DNA of 64,000 nucleotides from contig NZ_WPNZ01000017.1 in NCBI RefSeq assembly GCF_009755605.1, forward strand, positions 143,274 to 207,273. The letters run 5' to 3'. Position 1 is the stretch's first letter. Each line of letters starts with the position of its first letter. The translations under genes were made by a program, and so were the position numbers. The notes beneath the pieces are model-generated. The model had not been told where the DNA came from and did no database searches. It worked only from the letters and a program-made list of their open reading frames with translations. This DNA is from Streptomyces typhae. GTDB taxonomy: Bacteria > Actinomycetota > Actinomycetes > Streptomycetales > Streptomycetaceae. This document shows positions 31,484 to 40,300 of this stretch, piece after piece.

Positions 31484-32337
31484 TCAGGCGGCGATGTCGG
31501 CTGCGAGCCGGTCGGCGGCGCTGCGGGGCTCCCGGCCGAGGAGTCGGGCCAGCAGAGGGTCGGCCTCTGCGAAGTAGCCTGCGCGGCCGGCCTGGTACCA
31601 GGTGAGCATGAACCTGGCCGCTTGCTCCGGGACACCGGTCGCGATGTGGTCGGCAACCCACTGTTCGTCGTCCAGGACGACGCGCTTGATCGTGCGGCCG
31701 GTGAGACCGGAGGCGACCTCGGCGAGGTCGCCGAGGGTGACAGCGGTGGGCGCGGTGAGCGCGACGGGACCGTCGAAGGCCCGGTCACCGGCGAGGATGA
31801 CCGCAGTGGCCTCGGCCACCTCGGCACGGTCGGTGTACGGGACCGGACCGTCTGCGGGCTGGGCGATCTCACCGGTCCGTCGCCACGGGCCGAGGATCTG
31901 GTCGAGTGGGCCGTAGGCGGCGTTGCGCAGCGCGGTCCAGGCGACTCCCGAGTCGCGGAGGGCGGCCTCGGTGGCGAGGTGGATGTCCGAAGGCGGGTAC
32001 GGGTTGCCGGGGACGGCGCCCTGCTGGCTCGTGTACAGAATCCGCCGGGCACCGGCCGCGACGGCGGCTTCGACGGCACTGCGGTGCAGGCCGGTCATGT
32101 CGGCGGCCGGATCGTTGCCGGACACCACAAGCACCTGCTCGGCACCGGCGAAGGAGTCGCGCAGCGCGCCGGGTCCTCGTAGGAGCCCTGCCGCACGCGC
32201 ACGCCGCGGTCGGCGAAGTGCTGTGCCCTGGCCACGTCGCGGACGCTGACGCCGATCCGCTCGGCGGGCACGCGCTGGAGGAGATGCTCGACGGTGGCGC
32301 CGCCCAGCCCGCCGGTGGCACCGGTGACAACGATCAT
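31484..32337 (-). pseudogene. NmrA-like NAD(P)-binding oxidoreductase with a 1-nt frameshift
   Basis: Read from ATG 32337: MIVVTGATGGLGGATVEHLL is a Rossmann NAD(P) site of the NmrA/QorB-like atypical SDR group. After SYEDPA, near 32177, the homology continues in another frame as ALRDSFAGAEQVLVVSGNDP and runs to a stop at 31484. One missing base in a GGCGCG run explains the break. Later motifs (RRILYTSQQGAV, WTALRNAAYG) are intact. It may be a true pseudogene or a sequencing slip. It is divergent from a TetR gene with two operator-like repeats between them, so it was probably that regulator's target. Confidence 0.8.
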
Positions 32338-32402
32338 GTTCCTGGTCTCTTCCTGTCCTGTATGGCTGCGGCGTCCGGCTCGGTGACCGGCGAACCTTAA
32401 GT

Positions 32403-32462
32403 TGACCATGGTGGTCAGTTTCTCTCCGCCGTCGACCGTAAGTAAACTGACCACATGGGTCA
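32403..32462. promoter_or_regulatory. Twin TetR operator sites in divergent promoter region
   Basis: Two copies of TGACC-N5-GGTCA, at 32403-32417 and 32448-32462, lie 45 bp apart (centre to centre) and are arranged as one larger inverted repeat. The outer bases also match (TTGACC...GTCAGTTT against AAACTGAC...GGGTCAA). They sit between the frameshifted oxidoreductase and the TetR gene. They are very likely the sites through which the TetR protein represses both genes. Binding itself is inferred. Confidence 0.8.
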
Positions 32463-32482
32463 AATTAGGGTGGCGGGAGTCG

Positions 32483-33106
32483 GTGGGAACCTTGGCCGGT
32501 GCGGTGCCTTCTGAATCCCGGCTGCGCGCCGACGCCAGGCGCAACTCCGAGCAGATCCGCGCCGCCGCGATCGGCGCCTTCCAGGGGCGGGGTCTGACGG
32601 TGCCGCTGGAGGAGGTCGCCAAAGCGGCAGGGGTCAGCAAGGCCACGATCTTCAACCGGTTCGGCGGGCGGATCGGCCTGATCGAGGCCGTCATCGAGGA
32701 GGTCGTCGCCGCGGAGCTGTTCGCCGCCATCGACCGCACGCGGACCATCGCCGACGCCGGCGAGCGGATCGCGTACTACCTCACCGCGATCCGCGATCTC
32801 CAGTACCGCCAGCCCGCCGTCAACGACGTCCTGCTGCAGACGTATCCGAACTCGCAGCAGCTCATGGAGATCTGCCGGGCGGGAAGCGAGGTCAACGACG
32901 AACTCGTCGCGGCCGCAAGGGCGTCCGGGGTGCTGCGTCCGGAGTTCACGGCGGGCGACCTCCACGCGCTCTTCGTCGACACCGCCCTCGCCCTCAAGCA
33001 CGGAAAGCGCCCTCCCCGGGACGCGTTCGACCGCCGCACCACCTACCTCCTGGACGGAATCCGCGGGCCCCGGTCAACTTCTGGCGGACGGATGGACAAG
33101 CCCTGA
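32483..33106 (+). CDS. TetR-family transcriptional regulator
   Basis: A 207-aa regulator when started at GTG 32483 (GGGAG just upstream). The frame is open to 32402, but that start would lie inside the operator. The DNA-binding domain reads RRNSEQIRAAAIGAFQGRGL then EEVAKAAGVSKATIFNRFGG, with FNRFG in place of the more common YYHF. The C-terminal domain is of the TetR_C type (LHALFVDTALALKHG). It is divergent from an NAD(P)-binding oxidoreductase and separated from it by paired TGACC/GGTCA sites. This is the classic autoregulated TetR-oxidoreductase arrangement. Confidence 0.9.
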   Translation: MGTLAGAVPSESRLRADARRNSEQIRAAAIGAFQGRGLTVPLEEVAKAAGVSKATIFNRFGGRIGLIEAVIEEVVAAELFAAIDRTRTIADAGERIAYYLTAIRDLQYRQPAVNDVLLQTYPNSQQLMEICRAGSEVNDELVAAARASGVLRPEFTAGDLHALFVDTALALKHGKRPPRDAFDRRTTYLLDGIRGPRSTSGGRMDKP

Positions 33107-33967
33107 CCCGAGTTCTGGGACACACGAGACACCGGATCCCGCGGATCTCCTGCTGAAACCTCCGTGCCGCCAGCATCGAGCCGCGCGTGACGGGCCTGCG
33201 TCGTCCGTCAGCCAGGCGCGGCGGGCCGCCGCGGCATTCGCCTCTCCCACGCCCGGCTCGGCGACTTCCGGGCGCTTGAGCGACCACGCCATCCGCGGGC
33301 CGCAGACACACACCGCACCAACGCGTCGGACTCGACTCATGCAGAGTGGCAAAGCCACCGGGTCCTGGCCTGGCTGCTCCTGCACGCCGGCCAGGCCATC
33401 GACCGGACCGCCCTGCGCCCCCCGGCTGGGCCGGCGCACCGTCCACGGCTGCAAGCCGGTCACCAGCGCCGTACTCGGCGTCGTCCGCTGCCCTGACCAG
33501 GCAGTGACGCACTTACCCGCGGACCGCGATCGTGCGGGGCCGCCTGCGCTGCACCGGCACTCCGATCACCCGCGGCACGCGAACGAGGGGCAGCCTGCAA
33601 GCGTCGTGAGGCGCGGTCCAGTTCGCGACTGTCCCGTACAGCCAGCCTTGTCGGCGCAGCTGCACGGCGCGCCTGCCAGGCCCAGGGCAGGGACACAGCC
33701 GCGAGCGCCCACAAGGCCCGCTGCTCGGCGACCTGCTGGAACCGGACCCGGAGACCAAGGACACCGTCAAGCGCGCGGAAGATGCTCTTTCTGCCGCGAC
33801 CGAGGCGGCGCAGGCAGCTGCGCAGGAAGTGCTCCGGGCGATGGAATCGGGAGATGCCGAACGGATCAAGACCACTACCGCAAAAGCCCGGGAGGCGGGC
33901 GATGCCGGAGCGGGAAGGCATGCGCGTGCGGCCCCGGCCCCGCGGGCCGCCGTCCTGCCGGGGGAGG
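33107..33967. other. Gene-poor stretch with coding remnants
   Basis: There is no intact gene. A rightward stretch from about 33712 to 33905 reads like a real helical protein (GPLLGDLLEPDPETKDTVKR, EAAQAAAQEVLRAMESGDAE) but lacks a start and a family match. It looks like the remnant of an Ala/Glu-rich coiled-coil gene. The rest shows only spurious GC-rich open frames. Confidence 0.4.
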
Positions 33968-34099
33968 TCAGGGGCAGCCGCGGATCCAGGAGCCGATGTG
34001 GGCGCCCATGACGGATCCTCCGACGGTGCCGTTGAACCAGTGGGCCGAGCGCAGACCGTTCTTGTACGCGGCTACGGGCACGTCAGGCTGCTCACTCAT
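33968..34099 (-). CDS. Putative 43-aa small protein
   Basis: Read leftwards from ATG 34099, preceded by a strong GAGGGAG ribosome site at ideal spacing. The peptide starts MSEQPDVPVAAYKNGLRSAH and ends GSWIRGCP, with a Gly-rich middle (NGTVGGSVMGAHIG). No family is recognised and no signal peptide is seen. The good ribosome site and sensible composition make it a plausible short gene. Nothing upstream looks like a promoter, and the surrounding DNA is otherwise remnant-like. Confidence 0.45.
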   Translation of the reverse strand: MSEQPDVPVAAYKNGLRSAHWFNGTVGGSVMGAHIGSWIRGCP

Positions 34100-34806
34100 G
34101 GGTTCTCCCTCGGGTTCCGCGCCTCGGTCGGGGCGCTCTCACCGGCGGGCATCGGGGAACCGGGCCCACCGGCGATGTCCGGGCCTTGCGCACGGCCGGC
34201 CCTCCCCTCGGGGCGCGGGCCGGCGGCGGCGTGGTGCCGGTGCGTCCCGACTCTTCCTGCGCCGGGCGCTTTCTGCGCGACGATGGCGCTGGGTGGCGGA
34301 GCGCACGCCGTGGCGGGTTCGGGGCGTACGTGGAGCGCGCTCCTGGCCATACCCCCTGGTCCTGTCTCCGGCGGGCCGACGGCGGTCGGGTCACGCGCGT
34401 CGCCTGCTGGAGGATGGCACCGGACGAGCTGACGCGCATAGCGATGCAGGCGGGCGTCGGCGGCGCACTCGTCGGGCTCGGGTACGTCATCAACCACGGC
34501 CGCTGAACCTCGTCGGGGACGGCGCGCTGCCACAACTGCCCTGCCGCTGCCGCGCACGAGGCCCGCGAGCGGGAGCACAAGGAGCAGATGCGTCGTGCCG
34601 CCGAGGAGAGGAGGGCTGAGCGGGAGGTCCGTTGTCCGGTGTGAGCCGGCCGCGGCACTCGGTTCACCGACGTGCGGCGCCTCTTGAGAGCCTGAGGGAG
34701 GGAGATTGCAATGCCTGTGACACGGGGGGTATCGAGATGGGTCCGGCTCATCATGGGCTGAATCCCACCGTCCAGCCCGGCCCACAGGGCGCAGTAGGTT
34801 GGCGGG
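34100..34806. other. Non-coding or remnant region before SMI1/KNR4 gene
   Basis: I see no intact gene. Rightward in one frame from about 34435, DELTRIAMQAGVGGALVGLG ends at a TGA (34504). The same frame then continues with ARCHNCPAAAAHEAREREHK and a charged helix to 34643. This could be a zinc-knuckle/coiled-coil protein broken by a stop codon, but no family is recognised. GGCGGG at 34800-34805 is the weak ribosome site of the next gene. Confidence 0.35.
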
Positions 34807-35448
34807 ATGAGCGATCAACGGAGTGTGGCGTCGGCTTGGCGCCGCCTCACGGACTGGCTGAGGGCGAACGCCCCGGTCTCGTATGCCTCCCTCCTGCCGC
34901 CGGTCCCGGAGCACTCCATTCAAGCTGTCGACGCTCAGTTGAGGCAGCACCTCGGCTTCGGTCTCCCCGCCGAGCTGGGCGATCTCTGGCGGTTGTGCAG
35001 CGGTGTGGAACACCAGTACATCGCGGCCAACGAGGAAGAGGGCGAGGTCGGCTCGGGAGCGTTCCTGCCCGGGGGGATGCTGCTCGGCCCGGCGGACGTG
35101 CTCAGGGCACGGCTGCCCGAGGCCGGCCGGCGCGACTGGTGGGGCGCCGCGGTGGTTCCGTGGCTGAGCGGCGACATGGCGGGTCCCGAGTACGGGCACT
35201 ACGTGGGCGCGGACGGCGTCGGCAGCTGGTCGCTGCCGGACGATCTGTCCTGCGACAAGCCGAGCCATCCGTCGATCGCCGCCTACCTCGACGCCGTGCA
35301 CTGCACACTCACCGAAGGGCCGGCCGATGCCATGGGCCCGGATGTGCCCGGCCTGGTGTGGGGCTGCCTGGTCTGGGACGATCCGGAGGCGCCGCTGCTG
35401 GACGATGCGCTGGAACACTGGCACCGCCTCCACTGCCCAGCGCACTGA
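34807..35448 (+). CDS. SMI1/KNR4 family protein
   Basis: A 213-aa cytosolic protein. The core SMI1/KNR4 pattern is visible: SIQAVDAQLRQHLGFGLPAE followed by LGDLWRLCSGVE near residues 38-70. Later come WWGAAVVPWLSGDMAGPEYG and SHPSIAAYLDAV. In bacteria many members are immunity proteins of contact-dependent or polymorphic toxins, while others have regulatory roles. No toxin gene is adjacent, so an orphan immunity role is possible. It is the last recognisable gene before the long NRPS leader region. Confidence 0.82.
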   Translation: MSDQRSVASAWRRLTDWLRANAPVSYASLLPPVPEHSIQAVDAQLRQHLGFGLPAELGDLWRLCSGVEHQYIAANEEEGEVGSGAFLPGGMLLGPADVLRARLPEAGRRDWWGAAVVPWLSGDMAGPEYGHYVGADGVGSWSLPDDLSCDKPSHPSIAAYLDAVHCTLTEGPADAMGPDVPGLVWGCLVWDDPEAPLLDDALEHWHRLHCPAH

Positions 35449-35657
35449 CCCGCCCACTGATCCATCCCCTGGGCCGGCCCGGCGCCCCGGGCGACCGTGG
35501 AGAACCCCGGAGCGAGAGGTGCCGACGCACATCGCCGAACACCACGGCTTACTGACGATTGACGGACCTGTCACGTCCGTTCTCGGCCGGGCGTCTTGTC
35601 GGACACTGCGGCAACCCCGCCTGTTCTGAGTGTGTGCAACACCGATTCGGAGTTCCC

Positions 35658-35723
35658 ATGCGTCGCCGTAGCCCGCGTTATCACACCGAATTACCGAAGC
35701 ACCACAAGCCCCATCTCCCTTGA
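35658..35723 (+). CDS. Putative 21-codon mini-ORF with a TTA codon
   Basis: ATG 35658 is preceded by GGAG at 6-nt spacing. The 21-residue basic peptide starts MRRRSPRYHTE, ends KHHKPHLP, and contains one rare TTA leucine codon (35691-35693). It lies in the least GC-rich part of the NRPS upstream region. It could be a leader peptide or chance. There is no comparative support. Confidence 0.25.
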   Translation: MRRRSPRYHTELPKHHKPHLP

Positions 35724-36780
35724 TCAGGAGGTGTCTGAAAACAGGACGTCACCTTATGTGGCAACTTACGCCTCGCGGCACCCGCCGTTACTCCGCGCGC
35801 ATGGGAATGCGAGGGGCGCCCCCGCGCTCCGTAGCAGTCGGCACCGCACGGCAGATATGGCGAATTATCGGCGAGACCCCCCTTGGGCGCCGGCAGTTCC
35901 GCACTGCGGACGCAACAAGCTCACGCACGAGCGGATCCGCCTCGAAGGCCTGTTCGCCATCCAAGGCTTTGGCCAAGGTTCGCGCCCCCGAGCCGATACC
36001 TCCGAAATCGCGCGCCCCGCGGTTCGCGCCCCGCGTGTAAGGACGTGAGCCGCAGGAGGATCGGGCGCGCGTCCGCGCTGACTGTCACGACCGCGGCTTC
36101 TTCGTGACCCGCACGCCGAGGAGGCCGCCGTCACGGGAACGTGTGCGTGGTCCGGCTCAACCAGGCCCTGACCGCCTGACCGCCTGACCGGCGCAGCGCT
36201 TCACTCGATACGGCAAGGCGATGAGAATGGTCGACTGGCCAGTAGTTGCTGACGGGCGGCTCGAATCCCCCGGTCCGGTCCGGCTCCGAGATTATTCGCG
36301 GCGGACGCGCGGAACGGCGCGAGTGCCAACGGAAGGGGCGTGAGGCGACCGCCTTTTCGGCTTGCGGAGGCCCGACGGGAATCACGAGGGCTTGAATGTG
36401 CGCCGACGTGAGCGCTTTCGTGGCCATGGCGGGGTGGACGCGCTTCGAAAGGGTCGGGAAAGGGGCGCGAAAGGGCTCCGCTGTCCTGTTGCCAAGACGT
36501 CTGAAGACGGCAAAGCGCCCTGGGTCAAAAGGGGGCGTGGACATGCTGGGCGCGGCATAACGGCAGGTCAAAAGCTTTTATGTGTGCCATGGGCACGCAT
36601 GGAAACAGTGTCGTTGGGCGCGGGGAGTCTGCGGTGCCTGGTTGTGGTGGCACCGGTGCGTTACGTTCGGTGGGCCGGACATCGCGAAGGCGCATCGCGA
36701 TCAGGGGGAGCAGTCAGCGAGTGGGCATCGGTGGGGGAGTGCAGCAATGGCATAAGGAGCAAGGGTCGGAGACGGTCCGC

Positions 36781-36800
36781 CGCGTGCCGTACGGCACGCG
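36781..36800. promoter_or_regulatory. Perfect 20-bp palindrome upstream of NRPS
   Basis: Half-site CGCGTGCCGT with its exact reverse complement and no spacer. It lies 500 bp upstream of the first NRPS gene. It may be an operator for a dimeric regulator or part of the transcribed leader. The function is inferred only from symmetry. Confidence 0.4.
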
Positions 36801-37300
36801 CAGACCTCCTGCCGCGACAGAACACGCCGTCGACTGAACAGGCCGTCGACAGAACACACGCCAAGTCCCGCGCGCCTGTGGGGCGGCCCTGCCGTGCAGG
36901 CGGCAGTGGACGGCACGGTGCTGACTGACGGACGGACGGATTGGCTGACGGGCTGACTGGCTGACGCACTGACTGACTGACCTGCCCGTGCTCGCTCTTG
37001 CGCGTTCCTGACCGGTTCCGCCGTCTTCCCGGTCTTCCCGGTTTTTGCGGCTGCCGGGCCGCCGGGCTGCCGGGCTGCCGGTCTTCCCTTCCCCTCGCCC
37101 GACCCCGGGGCCACTCCGGAGTCGGCCCCCGCCCTGCCGCCGACACGCGCCGGGCCGCGCCGGTGTGCCGCCACGGCGGCGCACGTGCGGGCCCGCACGT
37201 GCGCGGCGCGCGAACGCGCCCGTACGCACCCGTACGCCTTCACCTTCATGCGCACGCGTACGTCTCCCTCGTACACCCATGAACTTCCTGGAGTCCTCAC

Positions 37301-40300
37301 ATGACCGACCTGCGCGAGTCGTCGACGGCCGCTCAGCCGATCCCTCACGAGACCCTTCCGGCCCTCTTCGAGCGACAGGCGGCCGCGACGCCGGACGCGG
37401 TGGCCGTCCTGTCCTGTGAGGGGGAGGAGCTGACGTACCGGCAGCTGGACGAGCGAACCTCCCGGCTCGCCCGGCTGCTCGTCGCGCACGGCCCGGTCCG
37501 GGAGTCGATCGTCGCGGTGGCGCTGCGGAGGTCGCCGGAGTACGTCGTCGCCGTCCTGGCGATCCTGAAGGCAGGCGGCGTCTACCTGCCGATCGATCCC
37601 GAGTACCCCGTGGAACGCCTGGAGTTCATGCTGCGCGACGCCGCCCCCGCCGTCGTGGTGACCGACACCGGGTCCGGTGGCCGTCTGCCCCGGACCGGCG
37701 TACCGCGGATCGTCCTGGACGAGCAGGACACGGTCGACGCGCTGGCGGCGGTCCCGGACGAGGACCTGGCCACCGCGCCCGGCGGCACCGGCGATCCGGA
37801 CCAACTCGCCCACGTGATCTACACCTCCGGCTCCACGGGCACCCCCAAGGGCGTGGGCGTCACTCACCGCGGCGTGGCCTCGCTGACCGTGGACCACCGC
37901 TTACGCGGCGACGCGTACGCCCGCGTGCTGCAACACGCCCCGCTCGCCTTCGACGCCTCCACCTTCGAACTGTGGGTGCCGCTGCTCTGCGGCGGCGCCG
38001 TGGTCGTGGCACGGCCGGGCCTGCTGGACGCGCCGGCCCTCGCCGCCGTGGTCACCGAGCACCGGGTCACCGCGGCATTCGTGTCCGCGGGTCTGTTCAA
38101 GGCGGTGGCCGAGGAGCAGCCGGAGTGCTTCCGCGGCGTCCGCACCCTGTGGACCGGCGGCGACGTGGTGTCCCCGGCAGCGGTGCGCCGGGTCCTGGAC
38201 GCCTGCCCCGGGGTGACGGTCCACAACGTGTACGGGCCCACCGAGACCAGCGTGTTCGCCACCTGCCGCCCCGTGACCGACCCGCGCGAGGTGCCAGCAC
38301 CGCTTCCGATCGGGCGCATGATGGACCACAGAAGCGGCCATGTCCTCGACGAGCGGCTGCGCCCGGTGGCACCCGGCGAGTCCGGTGAGCTGTATCTGAC
38401 CGGCGCCGGGCTTGCCCGCGGCTACCTCGGCCGACGCGGGCTGACCGCGGAGCGCTTCGTGGCCGACCCGTTCGGTGCGCCCGGTGAGCGCATGTACCGC
38501 ACCGGCGACGTCGTGGCGTGGACGCCGGACGGCGAGCTGGACTTCCGGGGGCGGGCCGACGGCCAAGTCAAGATCCGCGGTTTCCGCGTCGAGCCCGGTG
38601 AGATCGAGGCCGTCCTGGAGAAGCACCCCTCGGTGGCGCACGCGCTGGTGGTCCCGTACGAGGGGCAGACGGGCCGACACCGGCAACTGGTCGCGTACGT
38701 CGTACCGGCATCCACCGCCGCACGCCCGGCCCCGGCCGGGCAGGAGGACGGACGGACCGGACAGGGCACCACGGCCGGGCAGGAGGACGGAGCCACCTGC
38801 CAGGGCACCAAGGCCGGACGGGACCAGGGCAACGGGCCCGCGGGGACCGGCCACTTCGCTCTCGCCACCGGCTTCGCGGCGGTGGAGCTGCGGGCCTTCG
38901 CCGCGCGGGCGCTGCCGGAGTACCTGCTGCCCGCGGCGTTCACCGTCATCGACGAGCTGCCGCTGACTCCCAACGGAAAACTGGACCGGGCCGGCCTGCC
39001 GGAGCCGGACTTCCGCGGCGCGGCCTACCGCGCCCCCCGAACGGAGCGCGAGGAACAACTGGCCGGGCTGTTCGCCGAGGTCCTCGGCGTGGAGCGGGTC
39101 GGCGCCGACGACGACTTCTTCACCGTCGGCGGGGACAGCATCCAGTCCATCCAGCTGGCCACCCGCGCCCGCGCCCGCGGCCTGGTCCTCGGCGCGCAGC
39201 AGATCTTCGAGCACCGCACGGTGACCCGTCTCGCCGAGACCCTCACCGGCTCCCCGGCACGGCCGGCACCGGTCCTGGAGGAACTCCCGGGCGGCGGCGT
39301 GGGTTTCCTGCCGCACTTGCCGGTGACGCGCTGGGTGCGGGACTGGGGCCCCGGCTTCGCACGATTCCTGCAGGCCATGGTGCTCGACCTGCCCGCGGGC
39401 ATCGACCAGGAGCAGCTCACGGCGACGCTCGGCGCGGTCGTCGACCGGCACGATCTGCTCCGGGCCCGCCTGGTGGAGGACGACGGTGGCGGTCTGCACG
39501 TGCCCCCTGCGGGCACGACCGACGTGGGCGGGCTCATCCGGCGCGTGGAGTGCGCGGGGGACTGGGAGTCGCAGAGCTGGCGCGCCGCACTCATGGGTGA
39601 AGTGGACGCCGCCGCGGGCCGACTGGACCCGGCCGCCGGTGTCGTGGCGCAGTTCGTGTGGTTCGACACCGGGCCCGAGCGGGGCGGACGGCTCTTGGTG
39701 GCACTGCACCACCTGGTCGTGGACGGTGTGTCCTGGCGCATCCTGATGCCGGACCTGGCCACCGCCTGGCGGCAGGTGCGTGCGGGACGGACCCCGCGGC
39801 TGCCGCCCGTGGGCACCTCGGTGCGGCGCTGGGCGCACGCCCTCGTGGAAGAGGCGGCACGCCCGCAGCGGGTGGCGGAGCTGGAGCTGTGGCGCTCCCT
39901 CGTCGACGGGCCCGACCCCGTGCTCGGCGCCCGGCGGCTGGATGCGCGGGCGGACACCGTCTCCACCCTCACCAAGACCCGCGTGACACTGCCGGTGGAG
40001 GTCACCGAGACACTGCTCACCACGCTGCCCGCCGCCTTCCGCGGCGGCGTGAACGACGGCCTGCTGGCCGCGCTCGCCGTGGCCGTCGCCCGCTGGCGGC
40101 GCGCCCGGGGAGTCGAGGAGGACTCCACCCTCATCCGCCTCGAAGGGCACGGACGTGAGGAGGCGGCGGCACCGGGCGCCGACCTGTCCCGCACGGTCGG
40201 CTGGTTCACCAGTGTCTTCCCGGTCCGGCTCGACGTGTCCGGAGCGGACCTGGAGGACGTGCTCACGGGCGGCGCTGCCGCGGGCAGGGTCGTCAAGGCC

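Larger units (their letters stand above)
35449..37300. other. 1.85-kb region upstream of the NRPS operon without a supported gene
   Basis: No open frame here has convincing codon bias or family similarity. The first 450 bp (35560-35900) are noticeably less GC-rich and contain a mini-ORF, listed separately. At 36580-36600, ATGTGTGCC-ATG-GGCACGCAT is an operator-like inverted repeat. At 36781-36800 lies a perfect 20-bp palindrome with half-site CGCGTGCCGT. Runs of CTGAC/GGACGGA repeats fill 36920-36985. The NRPS promoter must be here, but I cannot fix its boxes. GGAG at 37290-37293 is the ribosome site of the first NRPS gene. Confidence 0.5.

Noticed and set aside
36250..36280. tRNA 3' end or attachment site (GGCTCGAATCCCCC)
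   Set aside because: A TpsiC-like string is present, but I found no acceptor stem, anticodon arm or CCA-compatible partner nearby, and no integrase.
36362..36928. 188-codon open frame upstream of the NRPS
   Set aside because: Arg/Gly-rich translation with no codon-position bias, no ribosome site and no recognisable domain; it also spans the palindromes and repeats.
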